IMG/VR virus record: IMGVR_UViG_3300025853_000511
Coordinates: 1-27,994 of that record
DNA length: 27,994 bases
From: a virus
Direction: 5' to 3' (one strand)
The translations under genes and the position numbers were made by a program. How positions within the stretch are numbered: the first letter of the stretch is position 1; each line of letters opens with the position of its first letter. A model generated the notes under the pieces. That model did not search any database, had not been told where the DNA came from, and worked only from the letters and a program-made list of their open reading frames with translations. Below are positions 22,983-27,994 of this stretch, one piece after another.

Positions 22983-23420
22983 ATGAGCAAGGTTAATGGA
23001 CGAAACAAAGGTGCCAATTTCGAGAGGTGGGTGGCTAATGAACTACACCTCGAAACCGGTGTGCTATTTCGCAGAAACCTATCGCAATACCAACAAAAAG
23101 ACTTGGCCGATCTAACACCAGATCGGTCATTTCCTTTTCTGATTGAGTGCAAAAGATACAAAGACCGCGTTGATCCAAAATGGTGGGATCAGATATGCAC
23201 AGCGGCCAGATCATCAGCAAATGTCGATGATGCAATGCCTTGCTTGATCTACAAGCTAGACCGTCAGCCAATAAAATGCCGGATACCGATCCAAGCGTTG
23301 ATCAGACTGGGTGAGCCGGTGAATGTGGACATAGTAGAAGCCTATGACTGGCGATACACCGCAACCCTAGACTGGACAGACTTTTGTATGGTCTGTCGGG
23401 AGTTATTGGCTGATGTTTGA
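22983..23420 (+). CDS. Holliday-junction-resolvase-like PD-(D/E)XK nuclease
   Basis: The 145-residue protein starts MSKVNGRNKGANFERWVANE, the typical N-terminus of Hjc-type and related phage resolvases. It has the acidic pair E14/E20, LADLTPD with D43, and FPFLIECKRYK with E55 and K57. A conserved DPKWWDQI follows, suited to stacking against DNA. It would cut branched DNA before packaging or protect during repair. It is the first rightward gene after the divergent gap and has a taggg-type ribosome site. Confidence 0.85.
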   Translation: MSKVNGRNKGANFERWVANELHLETGVLFRRNLSQYQQKDLADLTPDRSFPFLIECKRYKDRVDPKWWDQICTAARSSANVDDAMPCLIYKLDRQPIKCRIPIQALIRLGEPVNVDIVEAYDWRYTATLDWTDFCMVCRELLADV

Positions 23421-23634
23421 AAGCATATTGGCGTTTTGTGTGATTTTGAAGGCGGGCGGCGAACCGACAAATCCTTGCTGGATGGTTCGAGAAAATACGC
23501 GCTTCCCATCGTTTGATGCGTGTCGGGCATATGGTGACATCAAAGAGGCGCAAGTGTCACTGCGGATCGTCAATGAATATGATGTGCCGCCGGTCGTAAC
23601 TATTCAATGTGGGCCAGTAAAGGAGGGAACGTGA
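23413..23634 (+). CDS. Hypothetical protein with hydrophobic N-terminus
   Basis: The 73-residue product starts MFESILAFCVILKAGGEP, a weak signal- or anchor-like segment, and has conserved-looking cysteines (C22, C37, C66) in a small domain with FPSFDACRAYGDI and PPVVTIQCGP. It overlaps the previous gene by 8 nt. Small Cys-containing exported proteins of this style occur in phages of alphaproteobacteria; I know no function. It could also be a cytoplasmic protein with an unremarkable N-terminus. Confidence 0.65.
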   Translation: MFESILAFCVILKAGGEPTNPCWMVRENTRFPSFDACRAYGDIKEAQVSLRIVNEYDVPPVVTIQCGPVKEGT

Positions 23635-23792
23635 TGCAAGACTGGTTTTGTATGGATTGTTACAGCGTTTTTGGTGAATGTGAGGCAATCGAGTATTACA
23701 GCACAACCCGCGATGAAACTAGCGGGCTGTTTTGTCCAATGTGCAAAGGTGATATGTTGACACCGGTGGGGGATGACGATGGCGGTGAATGA
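23634..23792 (+). CDS. Small zinc-ribbon protein
   Basis: The 52-residue product begins MQDWFCMDCYSVFGECEAIE and ends after LFCPMCKGDMLTPVG with an acidic tail. Two CxxC pairs (C6/C9 and C34/C37) make a zinc ribbon. The ATG at 23634 has a strong aggagg ribosome site (23621-23626) and overlaps the previous stop. This is one of four small Cys-pair proteins in the window. It could aid transcription or nucleic acid handling, but its tiny size gives no specific prediction. Confidence 0.72.
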   Translation: MQDWFCMDCYSVFGECEAIEYYSTTRDETSGLFCPMCKGDMLTPVGDDDGGE

Positions 23793-24180
23793 TTACACTA
23801 GGGTTGTTGGTGCGCGGGAATATGTTTTGTCTGGCTATGAAACGTGGATTGATGTCCACGAGTTGACAGTTCATATTAGCAAAGGCAAAGGCGGGATTGA
23901 GGTGGCTGTCTATCGGCGCGAAGATGATGGCTATACACCGCCAATATCGTCAATGCGGGTGCAATATGAGCGTTATGACGTTAAAACGCCATTGGTGCTT
24001 GATCTGGACAATAAGCCAGCAAGACGCACCGTCATACAGGAAGGTGATGGATCATTTCAGAGGCGACTAGACAGAGATGTTTGTCCGAAATGCAAAACAT
24101 CCTTGCAAAAAACGCAAAAAAAGACGCTCAAGTGCGTTGCTTGCAAGCTGGAAATCAACACTGATGGAAACGCAAGCTGA
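23779..24180 (+). CDS. Hypothetical protein with C-terminal zinc ribbon
   Basis: The 133-residue protein (MAVNDYTRVVGAREYVLSGY start) has a beta-rich N-terminal domain with ETWIDVHELTVHISKGKGG and a C-terminal ribbon DVCPKCKTSLQ ... TLKCVACKLEI, giving two CxxC pairs. ATG 23779 sits 6 nt after gggg; ATG 23773 would add two residues. It overlaps the previous gene by 14 nt and the next by 17 nt. I do not recognise the N-terminal domain. Confidence 0.7.
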   Translation: MAVNDYTRVVGAREYVLSGYETWIDVHELTVHISKGKGGIEVAVYRREDDGYTPPISSMRVQYERYDVKTPLVLDLDNKPARRTVIQEGDGSFQRRLDRDVCPKCKTSLQKTQKKTLKCVACKLEINTDGNAS

Positions 24181-24574
24181 CCTAAATCGCGAAGCGCAAG
24201 TGATCAAGCGTGTTTGCAATCATTTCAATTGCGAGGCGTTGAAGCTACCAACGCATCAGCGGCTGGATTTTGCGTTGACACGGCAAGCCGACATTGTGGC
24301 ATTTGCTGAGATAAAAGTGCGGCGATGTGCGTCTGATGCCTACAAAACGGCGATGATACATCTCGACAAGGTTATCTTTGCTCATCAGCTAGCAGATATT
24401 GCAAGCACTCCGGCCTTTTTGTTTATTCAATGGACCGATGGTTTGGGTTATGTAGATTTCAAATCCAGCTTTTACACAAGACTGGGCGGGCGAACAGATC
24501 GCGGCATTGTCAAGGATTACAGCTTGGTTGCCCACTATCCGATGGAAAATTTCAAGTTTATAGGTGAAAAATGA
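24164..24574 (+). CDS. PD-(D/E)XK-like protein
   Basis: The 136-residue product starts METQADLNREAQVIKRVCNH and shows a nuclease-like core: E10 in the first helix, RLDFALTRQ with D35, and ADIVAFAEIKVRR with E49 and K51. The C-terminal half has FLFIQWTDGLGYVDF strands. Together with the proteins at 19303, 22054 and 22983 it makes four members of this fold. The start at 24164 is inside the previous gene's 3' end, and the longer frame from 24077 only shadows it. The role could be replication-associated, given the adjacent initiator operon. Confidence 0.68.
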   Translation: METQADLNREAQVIKRVCNHFNCEALKLPTHQRLDFALTRQADIVAFAEIKVRRCASDAYKTAMIHLDKVIFAHQLADIASTPAFLFIQWTDGLGYVDFKSSFYTRLGGRTDRGIVKDYSLVAHYPMENFKFIGEK

Positions 24575-24837
24575 AACGTGCAGAAATACTAGATGAGGCA
24601 AAAGAGTGCGTAATGGTGGACCGTGCAGCTGATCACGGCGACTTGGAGGACAATTTTGTCTTGATTGCCCGCTATTGGTCAAATCATCTGGATGCACAGA
24701 TCACGCCAGCTGATGTCGGGATTATGATGACCTTGCTGAAAATCGCCAGAATGAAAGGCAACCCCAACCACAAAGACAATTATCGCGATGGTGCTGGTTA
24801 TATGGCGTGTGCTTATGAGGTGTCCAATGTCGATTAA
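24571..24837 (+). CDS. DUF6378-like protein
   Basis: The 88-residue helical protein starts MKRAEILDEAKECVMVDRAA and continues DHGDLEDNFVLIARYWSNHL, with MMTLLKIARMKGNPNHKDNY and a final DGAGYMACAYE. I recognise this as the phage-associated family annotated DUF6378. The conserved His, Asp and Glu residues in an all-helical body recall MazG/HD-like metal-binding helix bundles, but the function is not established. It overlaps both neighbours (ATGA with the previous gene, 11 nt with the next). Confidence 0.78.
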   Translation: MKRAEILDEAKECVMVDRAADHGDLEDNFVLIARYWSNHLDAQITPADVGIMMTLLKIARMKGNPNHKDNYRDGAGYMACAYEVSNVD

Positions 24838-25537
24838 AGCACTAGACTGGGCGATGGAAACGCCACTGAAAGACCCGCTGGCGAAGCTGGTGTTGATTTG
24901 TATCGCAAACCACCACAATCCGTCACACGGCTATGCTTGGCCTTCCGTGGGCCACTTATGCCACATTACTGGCGCAAGCGATGCCACAGTGCGCCGGAAG
25001 CTGAAACAGCTAGAGGAATTGGGGCTGATAACACGCAAGCATCGGGCTGGCAGATCAACGTCATATTTCCTGCAATTTGACACCCCTGTCACACAGACAG
25101 TCCTATCACACAGACAGGACACCCCTGTCACAGTGACAGGTATAACCCTTAAAGAACCGTTAAATAAAAATAAGGGCAAAACGAAAGTTTCAGATTGGAT
25201 GCCATCAGAGGCTGATAAGGAGTGGGCAATTGATAATGGTGCAGACTGGCACGACACACTTACCAGCATCAAGCTATGGTCAAAGCAGAATGGCGACAAA
25301 GCCGCATATGTGGATATGTCGGCCTTTTGGCAAAACTGGATCAGACGCGATAAAAGCCGGAAACCAGCTTCAAAGCAAATGTCTGTTGCAAAGCCGGACA
25401 AGCACGAGACCAGTGCAAAGCTGATGCTGGCGCGGTGGGAAACGCTCACACCCTCACAGCAATCAGACTGGTATAACCGGAACCCTGTCATCAGAGCGCA
25501 TATTGACCGGCAAAATAAAAGTGCAGAAAAAGTGTGA
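24827..25537 (+). CDS. Winged-helix replication initiator-like protein (lambda O-type role)
   Basis: The 236-residue protein starts MSIKALDWAMETPLKDPLAK and carries a DnaD/RepA-like winged helix. Its recognition part is SVGHLCHITGASDATVRRKL and KQLEELGLITRKHRAGRSTS. A linker (about residues 85-106) encodes repeated DTPVT-type motifs because the DNA there holds iteron-like inverted repeats. The C-terminal part has FWQNWIRRDK and a Trp-rich end. No helicase or polymerase gene is present, so it probably recruits the host replisome. It would bind the origin in its own gene, as lambda O does. The start at 24827 is chosen over 24788 because it keeps the domain start and overlaps by 11 nt. Confidence 0.8.
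   Translation: MSIKALDWAMETPLKDPLAKLVLICIANHHNPSHGYAWPSVGHLCHITGASDATVRRKLKQLEELGLITRKHRAGRSTSYFLQFDTPVTQTVLSHRQDTPVTVTGITLKEPLNKNKGKTKVSDWMPSEADKEWAIDNGADWHDTLTSIKLWSKQNGDKAAYVDMSAFWQNWIRRDKSRKPASKQMSVAKPDKHETSAKLMLARWETLTPSQQSDWYNRNPVIRAHIDRQNKSAEKV
25086..25180. other. Candidate replication origin: iterons plus AT-rich segment
   Basis: Three related inverted repeats lie in tandem: ctgtcacacagacag (25086-25100), ctatcacacagacag (25103-25117) and the perfect 17-nt palindrome cctgtcacagtgacagg (25124-25140). Immediately right of them, from 25141 to about 25180, is an AT-rich stretch with taaa and aataaa runs, suited to strand opening. They lie inside the initiator gene between its winged helix and C-terminal part. 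Placement of iterons and an AT-rich element within the initiator gene is the lambda arrangement. Confidence 0.7.
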
Positions 25538-25544
25538 ATAACTG

Positions 25545-25574
25545 TTGACGTGTGTGGGGATAATGTGGGATAAC
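25545..25574 (+). promoter_or_regulatory. Candidate sigma-70-type promoter
   Basis: TTGACG (25545-25550), an 18-bp spacer and GATAAC (25569-25574) give five of six and four of six matches. It lies in the 67-nt gap after the initiator gene and would drive the 25605 gene and those after it, up to the terminator at 26973. The spacer also carries ggggataatg, a near copy of the -10 area. Confidence 0.5.
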
Positions 25575-25604
25575 TAATCATCGGAACAAACAAGGGAGAT
25601 ACCG

Positions 25605-25982
25605 ATGACCAAAACCATTTCAATGAACGCCAAGCGTTGTTCGACCACACCAGCTAACCTGCCAGTTTGGGATTTGTATGTGGACAGCTGTGCTGAACCT
25701 TTTGGTTCGCTGACTAATTTCGCTGGTGAGGGTGCTGTGGCTACGGTGCAAAGCATTCTCGATAGCACAAACGAGGCTCGTTTTTCTGCAAAAACTATTG
25801 CTGATGTGTGCGCTCAAGTTCGCGCTTTTTGGGAAAGCGAGTTTGAGCATATGAACGCCGAAGCAGAAGCGGAGCGGCAAACTGAAGCGGGTTTTGAGCG
25901 TTATTATGACGGCCAGATACCGGTGGCTGAGAAAACGCAAGCCGAACGCGAAGAATACGAAGCAGAAATGTGGGCGGCCTAA
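25605..25982 (+). CDS. Hypothetical protein, acidic C-terminus
   Basis: The 125-residue protein starts MTKTISMNAKRCSTTPANLP, has a small Cys-containing N-terminal part, a helix (TIADVCAQVRAFWESEFEHM) and a Glu-rich C-terminal tail (AEREEYEAEMWAA). A clear aagggag ribosome site precedes it. It is the first gene after a candidate promoter. I do not recognise a family. The acidic helical tail suggests interaction with another protein but no activity. Confidence 0.72.
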   Translation: MTKTISMNAKRCSTTPANLPVWDLYVDSCAEPFGSLTNFAGEGAVATVQSILDSTNEARFSAKTIADVCAQVRAFWESEFEHMNAEAEAERQTEAGFERYYDGQIPVAEKTQAEREEYEAEMWAA

Positions 25983-26200
25983 TGATCCGCGTCCTTTCAA
26001 TAGCAGTTCTGGCGGCTGGTTGCTCATACGCACCGGTCGCCGATCTGCGCGTCAGCACTGATGCGGCGATGTATCAGCGCGATGTTTCAGAGTGCAAGCA
26101 GCTGGTGGAGCAGTCGCTTGCGTGGTTCCAGTATGATCACAACGGTATGCGCCTAAATGAGTGTTTGCGCGGTCGTGGTCACAGCATCATCGGGGGATAA
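25982..26200 (+). CDS. Small lipoprotein
   Basis: The 72-residue product starts MIRVLSIAVLAAGCSYAPVA. LAAGC is a clean lipobox, so C14 would be lipidated after cleavage, and Ser at +2 favours outer-membrane sorting in gammaproteobacterial rules. The mature part contains YQRDVSECKQLVEQS and NECLRGRGHSIIGG, a pattern seen in small lipoproteins of alphaproteobacteria and their phages. The start overlaps the preceding stop. Possible roles are o-spanin (though no i-spanin partner is adjacent) or superinfection exclusion; neither is proven. Confidence 0.8.
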   Translation: MIRVLSIAVLAAGCSYAPVADLRVSTDAAMYQRDVSECKQLVEQSLAWFQYDHNGMRLNECLRGRGHSIIGG

Positions 26201-26201
26201 G

Positions 26202-26327
26202 ATGAGCGAGAACGTCAAAGATTTTATCGGAATGATGATCGTCACAGCGATGGTCATTGTGTTTGGCACCAATCTGGTGACAGACAACTACAACGTCTGG
26301 GCCTTGATGGTCCAGTTTGCAAACTAG
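26202..26327 (+). CDS. Small single-TM protein, 41 residues
   Basis: The frame ATG 26202 to tag 26325-26327 encodes MSENVKDFIGMMIVTAMVIV followed by FGTNLVTDNYNVWALMV, with one membrane helix at about residues 9-25. A gggg ribosome site lies just upstream and it directly follows the lipoprotein gene (1-nt gap), suggesting they act together at the envelope. It is too short for family assignment. Confidence 0.6.
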   Translation: MSENVKDFIGMMIVTAMVIVFGTNLVTDNYNVWALMVQFAN

Positions 26328-26339
26328 GGAGTTAGTGCA

Positions 26340-26951
26340 ATGGAAAACTACACAATCAAGCTAGAATGTAGCGCGATGGCGTTGGCTGAGTTGATCAAGA
26401 TGGGTTTGATCCAAAACGCGACAATCCTCGAAATCAAGGACGCAAAGCCGGAACCAACGGTCGAGGAAAAGATTGAAAAGCCAGCTTTTGATGCCAGCAG
26501 AAAACTGCCGACAAAGCCCATACAAGCGAATGAAAACGTGATGCCAATGTATCAAAATCCGGCATATCACAAATCTCGCAGCGGTTACAAACAACAGATG
26601 AAGGGTTGGGATTTCTACAGCTTCATCCTTGATATGTACCATCCGCAAAAGGCCTTTACTACTGGTGACATATTTGACGCCTGTCAAACTCATTCGTTAA
26701 AGCTAACACGCAAAGCCGCTTCATCGTTTTTGACGCGGTTCCGCAGAATGAACTTGGTCAAGGCAATCGGCACAGAGCGGAATGGCTATATCTACGAAAC
26801 TCTGCCGCCTGTCAGAAAGTCAGATTTCCAATTGCTTGTCGCCAACTACAATAAAAACCAAGTCAAGCGCGAACAAACCCAAAGCGCGAACGCTAACCGC
26901 AATAAGTTGCCACAATGGGAAGAACTGCGGCGCAAGTTTGCAAGAAACTAA
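26340..26951 (+). CDS. Hypothetical protein with winged-helix-like C-terminal domain
   Basis: The 203-residue protein has a short N-terminal part (IKLECSAMALAELIKMGLIQ), a Pro/Lys-rich linker, and a C-terminal domain (about residues 83-155) with FYSFILDMYHPQKAFTTGDI, then KAASSFLTRFRRMNLVKAIG and GYIYETL. The helix-helix-wing order with a Thr/Arg-rich third helix suggests winged-helix DNA binding. A basic C-terminal tail ends KFARN. It has an aggga-type ribosome site and is followed by a strong terminator, so it ends its transcription unit. A regulatory role is plausible but inferred. Confidence 0.65.
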   Translation: MENYTIKLECSAMALAELIKMGLIQNATILEIKDAKPEPTVEEKIEKPAFDASRKLPTKPIQANENVMPMYQNPAYHKSRSGYKQQMKGWDFYSFILDMYHPQKAFTTGDIFDACQTHSLKLTRKAASSFLTRFRRMNLVKAIGTERNGYIYETLPPVRKSDFQLLVANYNKNQVKREQTQSANANRNKLPQWEELRRKFARN

Positions 26952-26972
26952 GCAGATCAACAAAGAGGAAGC

Positions 26973-27001
26973 AAAGGGCGGCATTGACCGCCTTTTGTTT
27001 T
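26973..27001 (+). terminator. Rho-independent terminator
   Basis: The stem ggcgg (26977-26981) and ccgcc (26988-26992) with a 6-nt cattga loop is followed by ttttgtttt (26993-27001). Four more A/G-T pairs (26973-26976 with 26993-26996) extend the stem. It ends the unit that closes with the 26340 gene and insulates the genes at 27019 onward. Confidence 0.85.
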
Positions 27002-27018
27002 GCGGATAATGTCAAGCG

Positions 27019-27204
27019 ATGGATTGCTGTGATTTTTTCGAGGACAAGGTTGAGTGCTTACATTGTGGGTCTTTGACTTACGGTATTGTGTGGGCCAACA
27101 GTGGCACCATCAATTGCGATCAGTGTGATGACATCATCTTTGATGCGCGTGACACGTCTGGCACAGTGGTCATCCTAGAGTTAGAAGATACAACGGTGCA
27201 GTGA
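27019..27204 (+). CDS. Small zinc-ribbon protein
   Basis: The 61-residue product starts MDCCDFFEDKVECLHCGSLT and has a second pair in NCDQCDDIIFDARDTSG, giving CxxC at 13/16 and 33/36, a zinc ribbon. The C-terminal half is acidic. No clear ribosome site precedes it, but it follows the terminator directly and its stop overlaps the next ATG (TGATG), so it heads the unit leading into the structural genes. A late-transcription regulator is one possibility for a small zinc protein here, with low certainty. Confidence 0.65.
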   Translation: MDCCDFFEDKVECLHCGSLTYGIVWANSGTINCDQCDDIIFDARDTSGTVVILELEDTTVQ

Positions 27205-27953
27205 TGGCAGGTCCAGCAATCCCATTTTTGGTTCGCACGTTTGGCAAGCAGATCTTTCGAAGTGGTTTGCAGTTCGGCGGTGGCGGCACTGGATCAGCTT
27301 TATTTGGCGCATTTGCAGGGTCAAATCGCAATGGCATAGGTCTTAACATTACGGTCGGCAGCAACATAGGACAGCTTGCCAGAACGATAGATGCCTTTGG
27401 CAAACAACAACTGCCCTTTGCAACCAGTCAAGCATTAAATGACGCCGCGTTTGCAACACGCAAACAGATTGTTGAACGCACCTATCCGCAGTCGTTTGAC
27501 GTCAAGAACAAGCGATTTGCGGCCACGATGTACCGCGTAGACAAATCAAACAAGCGCAATCTGACAGCCAGAGTGTATGACCGTCTAGGCCGTGATTATA
27601 TGGTCAACCAAGCCGAAGGCGGTGTGAAGCGGCCACGCGGCAACAACATTGCGATACCATCACGCGCAATCAAACGAACAGCCAGTGGCAAAGTGCCAAA
27701 GGCAAAGCAGCCTCGCAACGTGCTGAATGCTCGTGGGTACAAGACCAAGCTGCGCAGTGGACAAGATGTGATCGCGCAACAGACCGGTCGGGGGGCGGCC
27801 AAGCGTCAGCAAGTGCTTTATCTGCTAGAACAACGCGCATATATTCCTAAGCGTTTCCGCTTCTACGAGGACGGTCAGCGCACAGCACAGCGGTCATTCA
27901 ATCGGGCGTTCGCAACGCGCTTCAGAGAGGCTCAGAGGACCAGCAAACGATGA
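27204..27953 (+). CDS. Probable structural protein, tail-completion-like
   Basis: The 249-residue, very basic protein has a Gly-rich, partly hydrophobic N-terminal stretch (FGGGGTGSALFGAFAG). A domain follows with QLARTIDAFGKQQLPFATSQ, then LNDAAFATRKQIVERTYPQS and KNKRFAATMY. It ends with IPKRFRFYEDGQRTAQRSFN. The middle recalls the layout of lambda gpZ-type minor tail proteins ('...LP.A...ALN.....+') and HK97 gp10-type connectors, but similarity is faint. When the ends are joined it lies just upstream of the methyltransferase and terminase genes. The ATG at 27204 is preferred to GTG 27201. Confidence 0.6.
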   Translation: MAGPAIPFLVRTFGKQIFRSGLQFGGGGTGSALFGAFAGSNRNGIGLNITVGSNIGQLARTIDAFGKQQLPFATSQALNDAAFATRKQIVERTYPQSFDVKNKRFAATMYRVDKSNKRNLTARVYDRLGRDYMVNQAEGGVKRPRGNNIAIPSRAIKRTASGKVPKAKQPRNVLNARGYKTKLRSGQDVIAQQTGRGAAKRQQVLYLLEQRAYIPKRFRFYEDGQRTAQRSFNRAFATRFREAQRTSKR

Positions 27954-27994
27954 TAGGTTCTTCTGACAGTGATCGTCTGCGGGTAACGCGCGAC
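27950..27994 (+). CDS. Tiny reading frame running off the right end (joins across the ends)
   Basis: ATG 27950 overlaps the previous stop (ATGA) and the frame stays open to the last base, encoding MIGSSDSDRLRVTRD. If the 13-bp terminal repeats are merged it continues in the same frame at position 15 with PETFLATD and stops at taa 39-41, 23 residues in all. It fills the otherwise unoccupied junction between the structural gene and the methyltransferase. Its expression is uncertain. Confidence 0.3.
   Translation, partial: MIGSSDSDRLRVTRD
27982..27994. repeat. 13-bp terminal direct repeat, right copy
   Basis: This is the second exact copy of ggtaacgcgcgac, ending at the last base of the window. 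See positions 2-14. Confidence 0.7.

Noticed and set aside
1-27994. General avoidance of GATC or of all palindromes
   Set aside because: GATC is frequent throughout, so the depletion I saw is specific to GANTC.
1-27994. tRNA genes, CRISPR arrays, insertion sequences, integrase or attachment site
   Set aside because: I saw no cloverleaf-like segments, regularly spaced repeats, transposase or recombinase motifs. Weak or divergent cases could be missed by eye.

Overview
This window reads as the whole, or nearly whole, genome of a small (about 28 kb) siphovirus-like tailed phage of an alphaproteobacterial, probably marine, host. The morphogenesis genes follow the lambda order: Nu1-like small terminase, GpA-family large terminase, gpW-like protein, lambda-family portal, protease/capsid, FII-like, U-like, tail tube, G/GT chaperones, tape measure, tip proteins, fibres. 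Alphaproteobacterial features are a 3-TM holin of the kind described for gene transfer agents and an almost complete absence of the CcrM site GANTC. Base composition looks close to half GC, with AT-richer patches. I see no integrase, repressor, polymerase, tRNA or CRISPR array, so a lytic phage that relies on host replication is the simplest reading. The two ends share 13 bp, consistent with a circularly closing or cohesive-end genome.

Layout: 63-1244 ParB-methyltransferase; 1219-3526 terminase; 3530-8539 gpW-like protein, portal, protease-capsid fusion and neck/terminator proteins; 8552-10988 tail tube, tail chaperones with a -1 frameshift, tape measure; 10998-17813 tail tip and fibres; 17864-19725 small accessory genes and a PD-(D/E)XK protein; 19722-20747 lysis (T4-type lysozyme with a Cys in place of the catalytic Asp, a 2-TM protein, a 3-TM holin). 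A leftward operon at 22905-20728 carries recombination genes (RecB/Cas4-like exonuclease, ERF-like annealing protein, SSB, zinc protein, small protein). From 22983 a rightward operon carries a Holliday-resolvase-like nuclease, zinc-ribbon proteins, another PD-(D/E)XK protein, a DUF6378-like protein and a winged-helix replication initiator whose gene holds probable origin iterons. The right end (25605-27953) has small unknown genes, a lipoprotein, a clear terminator and a probable structural protein.

How it works together: the initiator likely opens the origin inside its own gene, and the exonuclease-annealing protein-SSB set likely recombines the replicating DNA. Terminase then packages into proheads built by the protease-capsid polyprotein, which carries an excellent internal ribosome site ahead of the capsid part. 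The most informative signals are the complete frameshift element (A AAA AAC, 7-nt spacer, long hairpin), the internal capsid start, the natural Asp-to-Cys lysozyme, the iterons in the initiator gene, and GANTC avoidance that breaks down in the AT-rich end of the tail fibre.
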